Shown here one piece after another: positions 23,888-33,061 of a DNA stretch of 33,061 nt. The position numbers were made by a program, and so were the translations under genes. The stretch comes from CAZTDU01 sp050248795 (GTDB lineage Bacteria; Pseudomonadota; Gammaproteobacteria; Burkholderiales; SG8-39): NCBI GenBank assembly GCA_050248795.1, contig JBFWRS010000036.1, forward strand, positions 1-33,061, in the 5' to 3' direction. Each line of letters opens with the position of its first letter. The first letter of the stretch is position 1. The notes beneath the pieces were generated by a model. The model saw only the letters and a program-made list of their open reading frames with translations, had not been told where the DNA came from and did no database searches.

Positions 23888-26800
23888 TCAGCCATCGCGC
23901 CCGCCGGTGCCTGCTGCGGCCGCCGCCCTGGCGATCTCCAGTGCAGCGTCGAAGTCGAACGTTTCGACCGCCTTCTTCAGCGCGGCATGCCGGGCGCCCA
24001 GCGCCGCGCGCAGTGCTGTTTCGTCCGCCGCCATGATCTCCAGCGCCTCTGCGTCGCTGTCCTCGAGCAGCGCGGTGAGCCGGAGGAGCGCGGATGCGGC
24101 CGCGGCCGCATCCGCGCGCGGCGCCGTGGCAGCCTGCGCCCGAGTGCCCAGCGCGGCACGCAGCCGCTCGGCGAGCGGGATCAGGACGTTCTCAAGACCG
24201 TCGATCATCGCCCGCGCCTCGTCGCGGCGCCGGATGGCGTCCTCGAGCGTGGCGGCAGCCGACTGCGCGGCGGCCGCGCCGATGCTGCCCGAGACCCCTT
24301 TGACCGTATGCGCAATGCGCTCGGCCGACTTGCGGTCGCCGGCCGCCAGCGCCGCGCGGATTTCCCCGGCCGCGCCGCCCTGCGCATCGGCATACTGGCG
24401 AAGCAGCTTGAGGTAGAGCGCTGCGTTGCCGGCGACGCGCCGCAGTCCCTCGGCAGTGTCGATTCCGTCGATCGCCGGCACCTGCGGGGTCGCCGCACCG
24501 CCGCGCGCCCGTGCCGGCTCCGGCGCCCGCGCCGCGGCGCGCGGCTTCGCCCAGCGCGCAAGCGCCTGGTACAGGGCCTCGGGGTCGATCGGCTTGGCGA
24601 CGTGGTCCTGCATGCCCAGGGCCAGGCAGCGATCGCGTTCCTCGACCATCGCGTGCGCGGTCATGGCGATGATCGGCACGGCGGCGTACCGCGCGTCGCG
24701 GCGGATCTCCGCAGTCGCCTCGTATCCGTCCAGCACCGGCATCTGCAGGTCCATGAACAGCGCGTCGTAGCGACCCGGCTCTGCGGCGAGCAGCCGGTCG
24801 ACCGCCTCGCGGCCGTTGCCGGCCACGTCCACTGCGATGCCTTCGGATTCCATCAGCTCGACCGCGATCTGCTGGTTGATGTCGTTGTCCTCGGCCAGCA
24901 GCACGCGCAGCCCGTCCAGGCCGCGCGCGGCGGTCGCTGCCGGCGCCTGCGCGTCGTCCGCGTCTTCGCCGGCATACAGGCGCACGATCGTGTCGACCAG
25001 TTGCGACGCGGTCACCGGCTTGGTGAGGAAGGCGTCCACGTGCGTGCGCTCCGCCGCGCTGCGTGCGTCCTCGCGGCCGAAGGCGGTGACCATGATCACG
25101 CGGGGGCGGCGCGCAAGTCCCTCGTGCGCCCGGATGCGCCGCGTTGCCTCGATGCCGTCCATGCCCGGCATGCGCCAGTCCATCAGCACCAGGTCGAAGG
25201 GCTTGCCGTCCGCGTCGGCCGCTTCCACTGCCGCCACCGCCTCGGCGCCGTCGCCTGCCTGGGAAAGGTCGAACGGCTGGCCTTCGAGCGCATCGACCAC
25301 GATATCGCGCGCCGCCGCGCTGTCGTCGGCCACGAGTACGCGCAGGCCGTTCAGCGCCGAAGGCACGACGCGGCGCTGCGCCAGCTGCCGCGCGCTGAGC
25401 CCGAACCACGCCGTGAAGCAGAAGTGGCTGCCGCGGCCCGGCTCGGACTCGACCCAGATGGTGCCGCCCATCATCTCCACCAGGCGCTTGCTGATCGTCA
25501 GTCCGAGGCCGGTGCCGCCGTACTTGCGCGTGGTCGAGCCGTCCGCCTGCGAGAACGCCTGGAACAGCCGCGCGGTCTGCGCCGGCGTCATGCCGATGCC
25601 GGTGTCGCGCACGCCGACCTTCAGCTTCACCTTGGTGCCGGTGCGCTCGAGCTCCTCCACCTTGACGATGACCTCCCCTGCATCGGTGAATTTCACCGCG
25701 TTGTTCACCAGGTTGACGAGGATCTGTCCGAGCCGCAGCGGGTCGCCGATGAGGTTCCTGGCCAGGCGCCCTGGCGTGTCGATGAGGAACTCCAGGCCCT
25801 TGTCGGCCACCTTCTGGCCGACCACGGTGTTCAGGTTCGCCAGCACCTCGTCCAGCGAGAAGTCCACCTCCTCGATGTCGAGCTTGCCGGCTTCGATCTT
25901 GGAGAAGTCGAGAATGTCGTTGATGATGCCGAGCAGCGACGTACCTGCGTTGTGGATTTTCTGCACGTAGTCGCGCTGGCGCGTCGTGAGGTCGGTCTTC
26001 AGCGCCAGGTGCGCCATGCCGATCACCGCGTTCATCGGCGTGCGGATCTCGTGGCTCATGTTGGCGAGGAACATGGATTTCGCCTGCGTCGCCTCTTCGG
26101 CGATGCGCTTGGACTCGCGCAGCGCCTCGTCCATGGCGCGCTCCGTGGTCACGTCGTCGAGCATCCAGACGCTGCCCCTGGCGGGCTCGGCCGGATCCAC
26201 GGCGCGGCCGGTGATGCGGCACCAGAAGCGGCTGCCGTCCTTGCGCACCAGCTCCTGCTCCCGGCGGTGGGTCTCGCCGCGCGCGATCTGCGCCAGCACC
26301 GGGCCGCCGCCGGCCTCGTGGTCGGCCTCGGTCGCGTACCAGATGCGCGTCGGCTTGCCCTCCATCTCGCCGGGGGCGTAGCCGAAGATCTCCTCCAGCT
26401 TGCGATTGCAGCGAACCATGACGCGGTCGCGGATGTGCACGATTCCCGACGTGGCGGACTCGAAGATAGCGGACTGCTCGTCCGCGAGCACGCGCGTGCG
26501 CTCGTTGGCCGCGGCGCGCTCGCGGTTGGACATCACCAGCGCGACCTTGTCGCCGAGGCGCTGCGCGAACTCGATCTCGTCCTCCGTCCAGGCGTGCGGG
26601 CCATCGACGTGCTCCAGGCAGACCAGCCCAAGATGCCGCCCGCCGTACTCGACCACGACGTCGAGCATGGCCGTGATGCCATTGGGCTTGAGGTAGCCCT
26701 CGACGTAGCCTGCGGTGCGGGGGTCCGCAAGCGCGTTGGCCGCGTCGACGTAAGGGGCAGCCTTGAGCGCCTGAAACTCGTTCGCGAAGTCGGATTCGAG

Positions 26801-28696
26801 CAGGACGGCGCCGGAGGCGTGCTGGCCGCTGCGCGTGTCGAAGGCGTCGACGCAGTGCAGTTCCGTCGCCGTCTCGTTGAAGAGCCAGACGTTGCTGCGC
26901 GAGATGACCGAGACGCGCGTGACGGTCTCGGTCATCTCGCGCGCGAAGGCAGGGAGGTCGCCTGCCGCGAGCGCCGGAGAGTCCGACAGCGCGTCCAGCG
27001 CCGCGGCCTGGCGGCTGGCACGCAGCAGCCGCTCGCGCTCGGCGTCCTCCGCGCGCTTCCTTTCGTCGATGTCGTGCACCCAGGTGGCGATCAGGCGCTC
27101 GCCGCCCACTTCCACGTAGGACGAGTTCAGCAACGCCCAATACTCGCTGCCATCCTGGCGGCGGAAGCGCATCTCGCGGTTGCGCACCGTGCCGTCGCGG
27201 TCCAGCGCCTCGATGAAGCCGGCGCGCTGCGAAGCATCCGCATAAACGGCGGAAAGCGATGCCTGTCGCAGCTCTTCCAGCGTCTGGCCCTGGATGGCGA
27301 CCCAGCGCGCGTTTACGTATCTTGGTTCACCGCTACGGGTGGTGAGCACCAGGCCCGAGGGGCTGGACTGCAGCAGCGTGTCGACGAAGGCCTGGCGTTC
27401 GGCCAGCTCGCGCGTGCGTTCGTCCACCTTCTGCTCCAGGTCGCGCTTGGCTTCGAGCAAGGCCACGCGCATGCGCTCCTGCGCGCCGACCAGCGCGGCG
27501 AACTCCCTCTCACGCACATCGATGCGCACCGGCCGCTCGAGGTCCAGGCTGCCGATGCGCACGCTTTCGGCGACCAGCGCGTCGAGCGTGCGGCCAAAAG
27601 CGGCGGCGAGGCGCTGCCCGCCGGCGAAGGCGAACGCGAGCACCGCCAGCAGCAGCGCGAGGATCGCCGCGGCGTCCAGCGCGGTTCCGAGCCTGAACTC
27701 GCGCTCTGGCGCGAACGTGGCGACCAGCAGCGACTGGTTGCGCAGCTGGAACGGGCGCACGCGCCCGATCCAGCTTTCGTTTTCCGCACGAAAGGACGAT
27801 GCGGTCGCTGAAGGTCTGCCCGCGGCCTGCCACTGCTCGATCGCCGCGGCAAGCACCGGCAGGCCCGCAGCCTGCGGCGTGAGCAGCATGCGCTTGAGAA
27901 CGTCTTCGTCGCCGCGGATCTCCTGGCGGCGCGGCGCGCCGAGCACGCGGCCGTCCTGCGTCAGCACTGCGGCTCGGCCGTGTTCGCCCAGCAGCACCTG
28001 CGACGTGAAGCGCGATACTTCGAGCAGCAGCACGTCGACCGCGATGACATAGCGCACGCCGGTGTCGTGGTCGCGCCAGCGCGCCGCGGCGGTGATGCCG
28101 GGCTGCTGCGTGCGGTTGAATATGTACGCATCGGTCCAGTGCAGGTCGGAATCGGACGCCATCGCCATCGCGCCCTTGAACCAGGGCCGCGTGCGCGGGT
28201 CGTAGTCGCTCTGCACCGCGTCGTCGCCCACCAGCCCGCCGGCGGCGTTGTAGCGCAGCCAGCGCTGGCGTTTGGTGCGCGCGGGGTCCATCAGGCGCGT
28301 GAGCCAGCCGCCGGCCTCGTCGCGGCCCATGAACATCGCCCTGCCGTCTTCGGCCGCGAACAGTACCGTGAGCACCTGCGGGTGGTTCGCCAGCACCGGC
28401 GCCATCAGGCGCGTGAAATCGTCGTGGTCGAGCAGGCTGATGCGGTTGTTGGCCCCCCACTCGCGGGCGGTTACCAGCGTGCGTTCGATGCGCCCGGTGA
28501 GCGCGCGAATGTCGGCCTCGACCTCGCCCGCCGCGCGGCCCATTTCGTGGCGCGACAGCCGCTCCTCGGCCGGGTCCAGTACCAGCGCGTAGACCGCGAT
28601 GCCGAACGCGGCGAAGCTGAGCAGCACGATGCCCAGCACGCGCACCATCAGGTGGCGGCGGATCGACGGCAGCGGCGCGGCGATTGGCTCGCTCAT
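23888..28696 (-). CDS. Membrane hybrid sensor histidine kinase with double receiver and HPt
   Basis: From ATG 28696 (MSEPIAAPLPS) the protein is 1602 residues. Order of parts: TM1 about 16-40; periplasmic Cache-like sensor to about 336; TM2 about 337-358; HAMP-like linker; PAS/PAC about 430-545; GAF about 575-720; PAS/PAC about 735-850; HisKA with His882 (MSHEIRTP); HATPase to about 1110 (GGTGLGLTISKR); receiver 1 with Asp1173 (LMDWRMPG); receiver 2 with Asp1316 (FMDLQMPVLDG); HPt with His1463 (AHTVKG). All phosphorelay residues are present. It probably signals to the HD-GYP regulator encoded next. The ligand of the sensor domain is unknown. No good ribosome site precedes ATG 28696; Met17 is another start. 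Confidence 0.93.
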   Translation of the reverse strand: MSEPIAAPLPSIRRHLMVRVLGIVLLSFAAFGIAVYALVLDPAEERLSRHEMGRAAGEVEADIRALTGRIERTLVTAREWGANNRISLLDHDDFTRLMAPVLANHPQVLTVLFAAEDGRAMFMGRDEAGGWLTRLMDPARTKRQRWLRYNAAGGLVGDDAVQSDYDPRTRPWFKGAMAMASDSDLHWTDAYIFNRTQQPGITAAARWRDHDTGVRYVIAVDVLLLEVSRFTSQVLLGEHGRAAVLTQDGRVLGAPRRQEIRGDEDVLKRMLLTPQAAGLPVLAAAIEQWQAAGRPSATASSFRAENESWIGRVRPFQLRNQSLLVATFAPEREFRLGTALDAAAILALLLAVLAFAFAGGQRLAAAFGRTLDALVAESVRIGSLDLERPVRIDVREREFAALVGAQERMRVALLEAKRDLEQKVDERTRELAERQAFVDTLLQSSPSGLVLTTRSGEPRYVNARWVAIQGQTLEELRQASLSAVYADASQRAGFIEALDRDGTVRNREMRFRRQDGSEYWALLNSSYVEVGGERLIATWVHDIDERKRAEDAERERLLRASRQAAALDALSDSPALAAGDLPAFAREMTETVTRVSVISRSNVWLFNETATELHCVDAFDTRSGQHASGAVLLESDFANEFQALKAAPYVDAANALADPRTAGYVEGYLKPNGITAMLDVVVEYGGRHLGLVCLEHVDGPHAWTEDEIEFAQRLGDKVALVMSNRERAAANERTRVLADEQSAIFESATSGIVHIRDRVMVRCNRKLEEIFGYAPGEMEGKPTRIWYATEADHEAGGGPVLAQIARGETHRREQELVRKDGSRFWCRITGRAVDPAEPARGSVWMLDDVTTERAMDEALRESKRIAEEATQAKSMFLANMSHEIRTPMNAVIGMAHLALKTDLTTRQRDYVQKIHNAGTSLLGIINDILDFSKIEAGKLDIEEVDFSLDEVLANLNTVVGQKVADKGLEFLIDTPGRLARNLIGDPLRLGQILVNLVNNAVKFTDAGEVIVKVEELERTGTKVKLKVGVRDTGIGMTPAQTARLFQAFSQADGSTTRKYGGTGLGLTISKRLVEMMGGTIWVESEPGRGSHFCFTAWFGLSARQLAQRRVVPSALNGLRVLVADDSAAARDIVVDALEGQPFDLSQAGDGAEAVAAVEAADADGKPFDLVLMDWRMPGMDGIEATRRIRAHEGLARRPRVIMVTAFGREDARSAAERTHVDAFLTKPVTASQLVDTIVRLYAGEDADDAQAPAATAARGLDGLRVLLAEDNDINQQIAVELMESEGIAVDVAGNGREAVDRLLAAEPGRYDALFMDLQMPVLDGYEATAEIRRDARYAAVPIIAMTAHAMVEERDRCLALGMQDHVAKPIDPEALYQALARWAKPRAAARAPEPARARGGAATPQVPAIDGIDTAEGLRRVAGNAALYLKLLRQYADAQGGAAGEIRAALAAGDRKSAERIAHTVKGVSGSIGAAAAQSAAATLEDAIRRRDEARAMIDGLENVLIPLAERLRAALGTRAQAATAPRADAAAAASALLRLTALLEDSDAEALEIMAADETALRAALGARHAALKKAVETFDFDAALEIARAAAAAGTGGRDG

Positions 28697-28765
28697 GTCG
28701 CGCCAGTCGAACACATTCCCCGGCGCTCGCCAAGATGGAAACGTATCGAAACGCACCGCGGACGT

Positions 28766-28771
28766 TACAAT
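28766..28771 (+). promoter_or_regulatory. Candidate -10 element for the paaY operon
   Basis: TACAAT (five of six to consensus) lies in the 94-base divergent region between the kinase and paaY genes. The -35 at about 28743-28748 is poor. A start near 28778 would leave a leader of about 13 bases with no Shine-Dalgarno. Confidence 0.33.
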
Positions 28772-28790
28772 TCCGGGACAGTTTCGCCCC

Positions 28791-29402
28791 ATGCCCAAGG
28801 TCTACGCCATCGACGGGATCATCCCCGTCGTCCACCCCACCGCATTCGTGCACGACAGCGCGGTGCTGATCGGCGACGTCATCGTCGGTGCCGGCGCCTA
28901 CGTCGGCCCATGCGCGTGCCTGCGCGGCGACTTTGGCCGCATCGTCGTGGAAGAGGGCGCCAACATCCAGGACTGCTGCATGTTGCACGGCTTTCCGGGC
29001 AAGGACACGGTGGTCGGTGTCGAGGCCACCATCGGCCACGGTGCGATGCTGCACGGTTGCACGATCGGGCGCGGCGCGCTGGTCGGCATGAACTGCGTGG
29101 TGAACGACAACGCCGACGTGGGCGAGGACGCGATGGTGGCGGCGTTGGCCTTCGTCAAGGCCGAGGCGCGCATCCCGGCGCGCGCGCTGGCCGCCGGCAT
29201 CCCGGCGCGCGTGCTGCGCGAGATATCCGCGGACGAACTCGACTGGAAGCAGGACAACGCGCGCCTGTACCGGCGCCTGGTCGAGCGCAGCGCAAAAACC
29301 ATGCAGCGGGTCGAGGCGCTGACCGAGGCCGAGCCCGGCCGCCCGCGCATCGAGATCCCCGGTTCCATCCCACTTTCCGAGATGAAGGCGAAGAAGACAT
29401 GA
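28791..29402 (+). CDS. paaY: PaaY-type hexapeptide-repeat protein (gamma carbonic anhydrase-like thioesterase)
   Basis: The 203-residue left-handed beta-helix protein starts at ATG 28791 and closely follows E. coli PaaY: VYAIDGIIPVVHP, LIGDVIVGAGAYVGP, RGDFGRIVVEEGANIQD, MLHGFPGKDTVVG, LVGMN and EAEPGRPR. PaaY relatives bind a metal at trimer interfaces through histidines such as those in MLHG, IGHGA and LHGC. In the phenylacetate pathway it is thought to hydrolyse dead-end CoA thioesters to free CoA. The stop overlaps the start of the next gene (ATGA), so they are co-translated. The nearby paaK supports a role in phenylacetate breakdown. Confidence 0.9.
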   Translation: MPKVYAIDGIIPVVHPTAFVHDSAVLIGDVIVGAGAYVGPCACLRGDFGRIVVEEGANIQDCCMLHGFPGKDTVVGVEATIGHGAMLHGCTIGRGALVGMNCVVNDNADVGEDAMVAALAFVKAEARIPARALAAGIPARVLREISADELDWKQDNARLYRRLVERSAKTMQRVEALTEAEPGRPRIEIPGSIPLSEMKAKKT

Positions 29403-30175
29403 GCTACGAGTGCATCCTCACCGAGACCCGCGACCGCGTCGGCCTCGTCACGCTGAACCGGCCGAAGCAGTTGAATGCGTTGAGCCCGCAGTTGATGCAG
29501 GAGCTGGGCCGCGCGCTGCAGGACTTCGACGCCGACGCCGGCATCGGCTGCATCGTCATCACCGGCAACGACAAGGCCTTTGCCGCCGGCGCGGACATCG
29601 GTGCGATGAAGAGCTTCACGTTCCAGGATGCCTACGGCGAGGACTACATCACGCGCGACTGGGAGCACATCCGCAGGGTGAGGAAGCCGGTGGTGGCGGC
29701 GGTGGCGGGCTACGCGCTCGGCGGCGGCTGCGAGCTGGCGATGATGTGCGACATCGTCATCGCCGCCGAGAGCGCGAAGTTCGGCCAGCCCGAAATCAAC
29801 CTCGGCATCCTGCCCGGCGCCGGCGGCACGCAGCGCCTGCCGCGCGCGGTGGGCAAGGCGAAGGCCATGGACATGTGCCTCACCGCACGGATGATGGATG
29901 CGCAGGAGGCCGAGCGCGCCGGTCTGGTGTCGCGCATCGTGCCGGCCGACAAGCTCATGGATGAAGCGCTTGCTGTTGGAGCGAAGATCGCCTCGTATTC
30001 CCTGCCGGTGGCGATGATGGTGAAGGAATCGGTGAACCGCGCCTACGAATCCACGCTCGCCGAAGGCGTGCACTTCGAGCGGCGCATGTTCCATGCCGCG
30101 TTCGCGCTGGAGGACCAGAAGGAAGGCATGGCGGCGTTCGTCGAGAAGAGAAAGCCGGCCTTCCGCCACCGTTGA
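29399..30175 (+). CDS. paaF: Enoyl-CoA hydratase, PaaF-like
   Basis: The 258 residues are a typical crotonase. The oxyanion hole and first acidic residue are in GYALGGGCELAMMCD, and the second catalytic Glu is in GQPEINLGILPGAGGTQRLPR. FAAGADIGAM is the CoA-binding loop. It hydrates 2,3-enoyl-CoA to 3-hydroxyacyl-CoA. Closely similar betaproteobacterial proteins are widely labelled PaaF or generic enoyl-CoA hydratase; linkage to paaY favours phenylacetate or fatty acid degradation. It overlaps paaY by four bases at its start and the MFS gene at its end. Confidence 0.87.
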   Translation: MSYECILTETRDRVGLVTLNRPKQLNALSPQLMQELGRALQDFDADAGIGCIVITGNDKAFAAGADIGAMKSFTFQDAYGEDYITRDWEHIRRVRKPVVAAVAGYALGGGCELAMMCDIVIAAESAKFGQPEINLGILPGAGGTQRLPRAVGKAKAMDMCLTARMMDAQEAERAGLVSRIVPADKLMDEALAVGAKIASYSLPVAMMVKESVNRAYESTLAEGVHFERRMFHAAFALEDQKEGMAAFVEKRKPAFRHR

Positions 30176-31410
30176 GCCCGCCCGCGCCGGATCCCACGCG
30201 GCGCATCGCGCTGCTGCTGATCGCGGCGCACGTGCTGTCGATGGCGGGGTTTGCCACCTACCCCGCGCTGCTCGCCGAACTGCGCGACGCCTGGAGCCTG
30301 TCGAATTCCGAGGCGGGGATGATAGGCGGGCTCTTCTTCGCCGGCTATGTCGCGGCGGTCTCATATGCCACCGCGCTCACCGACCGCATAGACGGGCGCC
30401 GGGTCTACCTCGCCGGCGGCGCATTGGGCTTCGCCGGCTGTGCGGGCTTCGGCCTGCTCGCCGACGGCTTTGCCAGCGCGGTGTTCTTCCAGATGGTGCA
30501 CGGCGCCGGCATCGCCGCGACCTACATGCCGGGGCTGCGGATCCTGACCGACCGCAGCGCGGGTGCGGCGCAGAGCCGCTACGTCGCGTTCTACACCTCC
30601 TTCTTCGGCATCGGCACCGCGCTGTCGTACGCGCTCGCTGGCGTGCTCGCGCCGATGCTCGGCTGGCGCGCGGCGTTCGTGCTGTCGGCGTTGGGGCCGC
30701 TGGCGGCCGGCCTGATCGTCTGGTTCGGCGTGCCGCCGACCGCGCGCGCGCCGGTGGCGGCGCGGCCGTTTTCGCTGGCGACGCTGTTCCCGCTGGCGGC
30801 ATGGCGGCGCGTGCTGGCGATCCGCGCCGCCGCCGGCTACACGCTCGGCTACACCGTGCATTGCATAGAACTCTTTGGCTCGCGCGCGTGGATGGTGGCG
30901 TTCCTTGCCTTCTCCACCGGCCTGCACGCGGGGGGCGCGAGCTTTCCCTGGCATGCGGCGGCCATCGCCGCCTGCGTCAACCTGCTGTCGGTGCCGGCCT
31001 CGATTCTCGGCAACGAGGCCGCGTTGCGCATCGGCAGGCGGCGCTGGATCCTGGTCGCGATGGCCGCGTCGGGGGCTTCGGGCATCGCGCTGGGCGCAGC
31101 TGCAGCGCTGGCCTGGCCGCTGGTGCTGGCGCTGCTCGCGGTGTACACGCTGCTGGTGATGGCGGAATCGGCGACGCTGACCGCCGGGCTGATCGCTTCC
31201 GCGCCGGCGGACCTGCGCGGCACCGCGATGGGACTTTATTCGCTGTCGGGTTTCGCCGGCGGCATGCTCGGGCCGATCCTGTTCGGTTTCACGCTCGACC
31301 TTGCCGGCGGCACCGGCAGTCCGGCGGCGTGGGTCTGGGCCTACGCCGCAATCGGCGCCGGCTGCCTCGGCGCGCCGCTCGCGGTGCGCCTGGCCGCGGG
31401 CCGGCGCTAG
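30172..31410 (+). CDS. Major facilitator superfamily transporter
   Basis: The 412-residue protein has about twelve hydrophobic helices, with the loop 2-3 signature degenerate as ALTDRIDGRRV. An aromatic-rich LGYTVHCIELFGSRAWMVAF lies in the second half. The substrate is unknown; context suggests an organic acid taken up for, or released from, the acyl-CoA pathway. The best start is TTG 30172, which overlaps the stop of the hydratase gene (TTGA) and gives MSPPAPDPTRRIALLL; the next Met codon would cut into helix 1. There is no clear ribosome site, in keeping with translational coupling. Confidence 0.85.
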   Translation: MSPPAPDPTRRIALLLIAAHVLSMAGFATYPALLAELRDAWSLSNSEAGMIGGLFFAGYVAAVSYATALTDRIDGRRVYLAGGALGFAGCAGFGLLADGFASAVFFQMVHGAGIAATYMPGLRILTDRSAGAAQSRYVAFYTSFFGIGTALSYALAGVLAPMLGWRAAFVLSALGPLAAGLIVWFGVPPTARAPVAARPFSLATLFPLAAWRRVLAIRAAAGYTLGYTVHCIELFGSRAWMVAFLAFSTGLHAGGASFPWHAAAIAACVNLLSVPASILGNEAALRIGRRRWILVAMAASGASGIALGAAAALAWPLVLALLAVYTLLVMAESATLTAGLIASAPADLRGTAMGLYSLSGFAGGMLGPILFGFTLDLAGGTGSPAAWVWAYAAIGAGCLGAPLAVRLAAGRR

Positions 31411-31457
31411 CGGATCACGGTTAGACTAGGACACCATTCCTGAGGAGGGGCGGAACC

Positions 31458-33061
31458 ATGGAGCGGATCTGGCTTAAGTCGTACCCGCCGGGCGTACCGG
31501 CCGACGTGACCTGGGACGAGTTCAAGTCGCTGGGCGAGCTGTTCGAGAAATGCGTCAAGCAGTACGCCGCGCGACCCGCGTACAACAGCAGCATCGGTCC
31601 GCTGGACCGCACCATCAGCTATGCCGAGCTCGACGCGATGAGCCGCGCCTTCGGCGCCTGGCTGCAGTCCAAAGGCCTCGCCAGGGGCGCGCGCGTGGCG
31701 ATCATGATGCCCAACTGCCTGCAGTACCCGGTGGCGATGTTCGGTGCGCTGCGCGCCGGCTACACCGTGGTGAACGTCAACCCGCTCTATACGCCGCGCG
31801 AGCTGGAGCACCAGTTGAACGACTCCGGCGCCGAGGTGATCGTCATCGTCGAGAACTTCGCCGCCACGCTGCAGGAGGTGCTGGCGAAGACGCCGGTGAA
31901 GCACGTGGTGCTCACCGGCCTGGGCGACCTGCTCGGCGGGCTGAAGGCGCCGATCGCCAATTTCCTCGTGCGCAAGGTGAAGAAGATGGTGCCGCCGTAC
32001 AGCCTGCCGGCCGCGCGCTGGTTTGCCGACGTGCTGGCCGAGGGCGAAGGCCAGCCGCTCAAGCCCTTCGACACCGGCCCCGAGGACATCGCCTTCCTGC
32101 AGTACACCGGCGGCACCACCGGCGTGTCCAAGGGCGCGATGCTGCTGCACCGGAACATCCTCGCCAACATCCACCAGTCGGAGGCCTGGCTGGTTCCAGG
32201 CCTGAAGGGCAGGGACGCGATGATCATCACCGCGCTGCCGCTGTACCACATCTTCTCGCTGACGGTGAACTGCCTGCTGATGCTGAAGACCGGCGGCTGC
32301 AACATCCTCATCACCAATCCGCGCGACATCCCGGGCTTCGTCAAGACGCTGGCGAAGCACCCGTACAACGTCATCACCGGCGTCAACACGCTGTACAACG
32401 CGCTGCTGAACAACGCGGATTTCGCCAAGCTGGATTTCTCCAAGCTGCTGATCTCGGTGGGCGGCGGCATGGCGGTGCAGAAAGCGGTTGCCGAGCGCTG
32501 GAAGCAGGTGACCGGCTCGACGCTGCTGGAAGGCTACGGCCTCACCGAAACCAGCCCTTCGGCGACGATGAACCCGCTGAACCTGGCCGAGTACTCGGGT
32601 GCGATCGGCCTGCCGCTGCCATCCACCATGATTTCGATCCGCGACGACGACCGCAACGAAGTGAAGCTGGGCGAATCCGGCGAGATCTGCATCGCCGGCC
32701 CGCAGGTGATGAAGGGCTACTGGAAGCGCGACGACGAAACCGCGAAGGTGATCGGGCCGGACGGCTACCTTTACACCGGCGACATCGGCATCATGGACGA
32801 CAAGGGCTTCGTCAGGATCGTCGACCGCAAGAAGGACATGATCATCGTCTCGGGCTTCAACGTCTACCCGAACGAGATCGAGCAGGTGGTGGCGATGCAC
32901 CCGGGCGTGCTCGAGTGCGCCGCCATCGGCGTGCCGGACGCGCATTCCGGCGAGGTGCCGAAGCTCTTCGTCGTGAAGAAGGACCCCGGCCTCACCGAGG
33001 AAGCGCTCCTGAAGCACTGCGCCGACAACCTCACCGGCTACAAGCGCCCGAAGCACGTGGA
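31458..33061 (+). CDS. fadD: Long-chain fatty acid-CoA ligase FadD (cut by window edge)
   Basis: From ATG 31458, after GAGGAGGGG at 31442-31450, 534 codons are visible. A full FadD is about 555-560 residues, so only some 25 C-terminal residues are missing. Motifs: YTGGTTGVSKGAML (P-loop), GYGLTETSP, YLYTGDIG and the fatty acyl-CoA synthetase signature DRKKDMIIVSGFNVYPNEIE. It activates fatty acids to acyl-CoA at the inner membrane. It follows the MFS gene by 47 bases. Together with fadH in this window it indicates active fatty acid beta-oxidation. Confidence 0.93.
   Translation, partial: MERIWLKSYPPGVPADVTWDEFKSLGELFEKCVKQYAARPAYNSSIGPLDRTISYAELDAMSRAFGAWLQSKGLARGARVAIMMPNCLQYPVAMFGALRAGYTVVNVNPLYTPRELEHQLNDSGAEVIVIVENFAATLQEVLAKTPVKHVVLTGLGDLLGGLKAPIANFLVRKVKKMVPPYSLPAARWFADVLAEGEGQPLKPFDTGPEDIAFLQYTGGTTGVSKGAMLLHRNILANIHQSEAWLVPGLKGRDAMIITALPLYHIFSLTVNCLLMLKTGGCNILITNPRDIPGFVKTLAKHPYNVITGVNTLYNALLNNADFAKLDFSKLLISVGGGMAVQKAVAERWKQVTGSTLLEGYGLTETSPSATMNPLNLAEYSGAIGLPLPSTMISIRDDDRNEVKLGESGEICIAGPQVMKGYWKRDDETAKVIGPDGYLYTGDIGIMDDKGFVRIVDRKKDMIIVSGFNVYPNEIEQVVAMHPGVLECAAIGVPDAHSGEVPKLFVVKKDPGLTEEALLKHCADNLTGYKRPKHV

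Noticed and set aside
28791..30175. A complete phenylacetate degradation cluster
   Set aside because: Only paaK, paaY and a paaF-like gene are present; no paaABCDE, paaG, paaH, paaJ or paaZ is visible.
31407..33056. A 549-codon minus-strand frame opposite fadD
   Set aside because: The plus strand encodes an unmistakable FadD with a strong ribosome site; the antisense product resembles no family and has mirror-type composition.

Overview
The window is 33 kb of high G+C chromosomal DNA, densely coded with short gaps and many stop/start overlaps. Gene content and protein style (FadD, enoyl-CoA hydratase, PaaK, PaaY, fused TAXI-TRAP permease, MetF-like protein) point to an aerobic or facultative betaproteobacterium, Burkholderiales-like. 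That placement is inference from protein resemblance, not from a marker gene. No rRNA, tRNA, CRISPR or insertion sequence was seen, and no stretch over 300 bases lacks a gene.

Left part (1-9.3 kb). A minus-strand run reads Ada-like methyltransferase/regulator, EamA exporter, FadH-type 2,4-dienoyl-CoA reductase, CofD (coenzyme F420 biosynthesis), MoxR ATPase and a DUF58 protein cut by the window edge. A plus-strand pair follows: a TauE/SafE exporter and an epoxide hydrolase.

Middle part (8.4-21.3 kb). This is the most unusual region. A MetF-like protein, a SAM-dependent methyltransferase and a truncated CobW-like protein lie on the minus strand. Next come a TAXI-type TRAP transporter (plus), then a tight five-gene minus-strand operon for corrinoid-dependent methyl transfer: UroD/MtaA-type methyltransferase, corrinoid protein, RACo-type reactivator, MetH-activation-like protein and homocysteine S-methyltransferase. 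Divergent from that operon are a Crp/Fnr-family regulator and a cupin thiol dioxygenase of the Gln type (3-mercaptopropionate dioxygenase-like). A near-identical 27-base element containing TTGTTC-N6-GAACAA lies in both divergent intergenic regions (upstream of the transporter, and between the operon and the regulator). It has Crp geometry but a different half-site, and the regulator's recognition helix has lost exactly the Crp residues that read the changed base. My working model is an imported methylated compound, perhaps a thioether such as methylmercaptopropionate, that is demethylated through the corrinoid protein onto homocysteine, with the freed thiol oxidised by the dioxygenase. The substrate is inferred.

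Right part (21.4-33 kb). On the minus strand lie a large membrane hybrid histidine kinase with phosphorelay domains, an HD-GYP response regulator and paaK, closely spaced. Divergent from them is a plus-strand set: paaY, paaF-like enoyl-CoA hydratase, an MFS transporter and fadD (cut by the right edge). This looks like aromatic/fatty acyl-CoA catabolism with a linked signalling module. The ring-epoxidase genes paaABCDE are not in the window.
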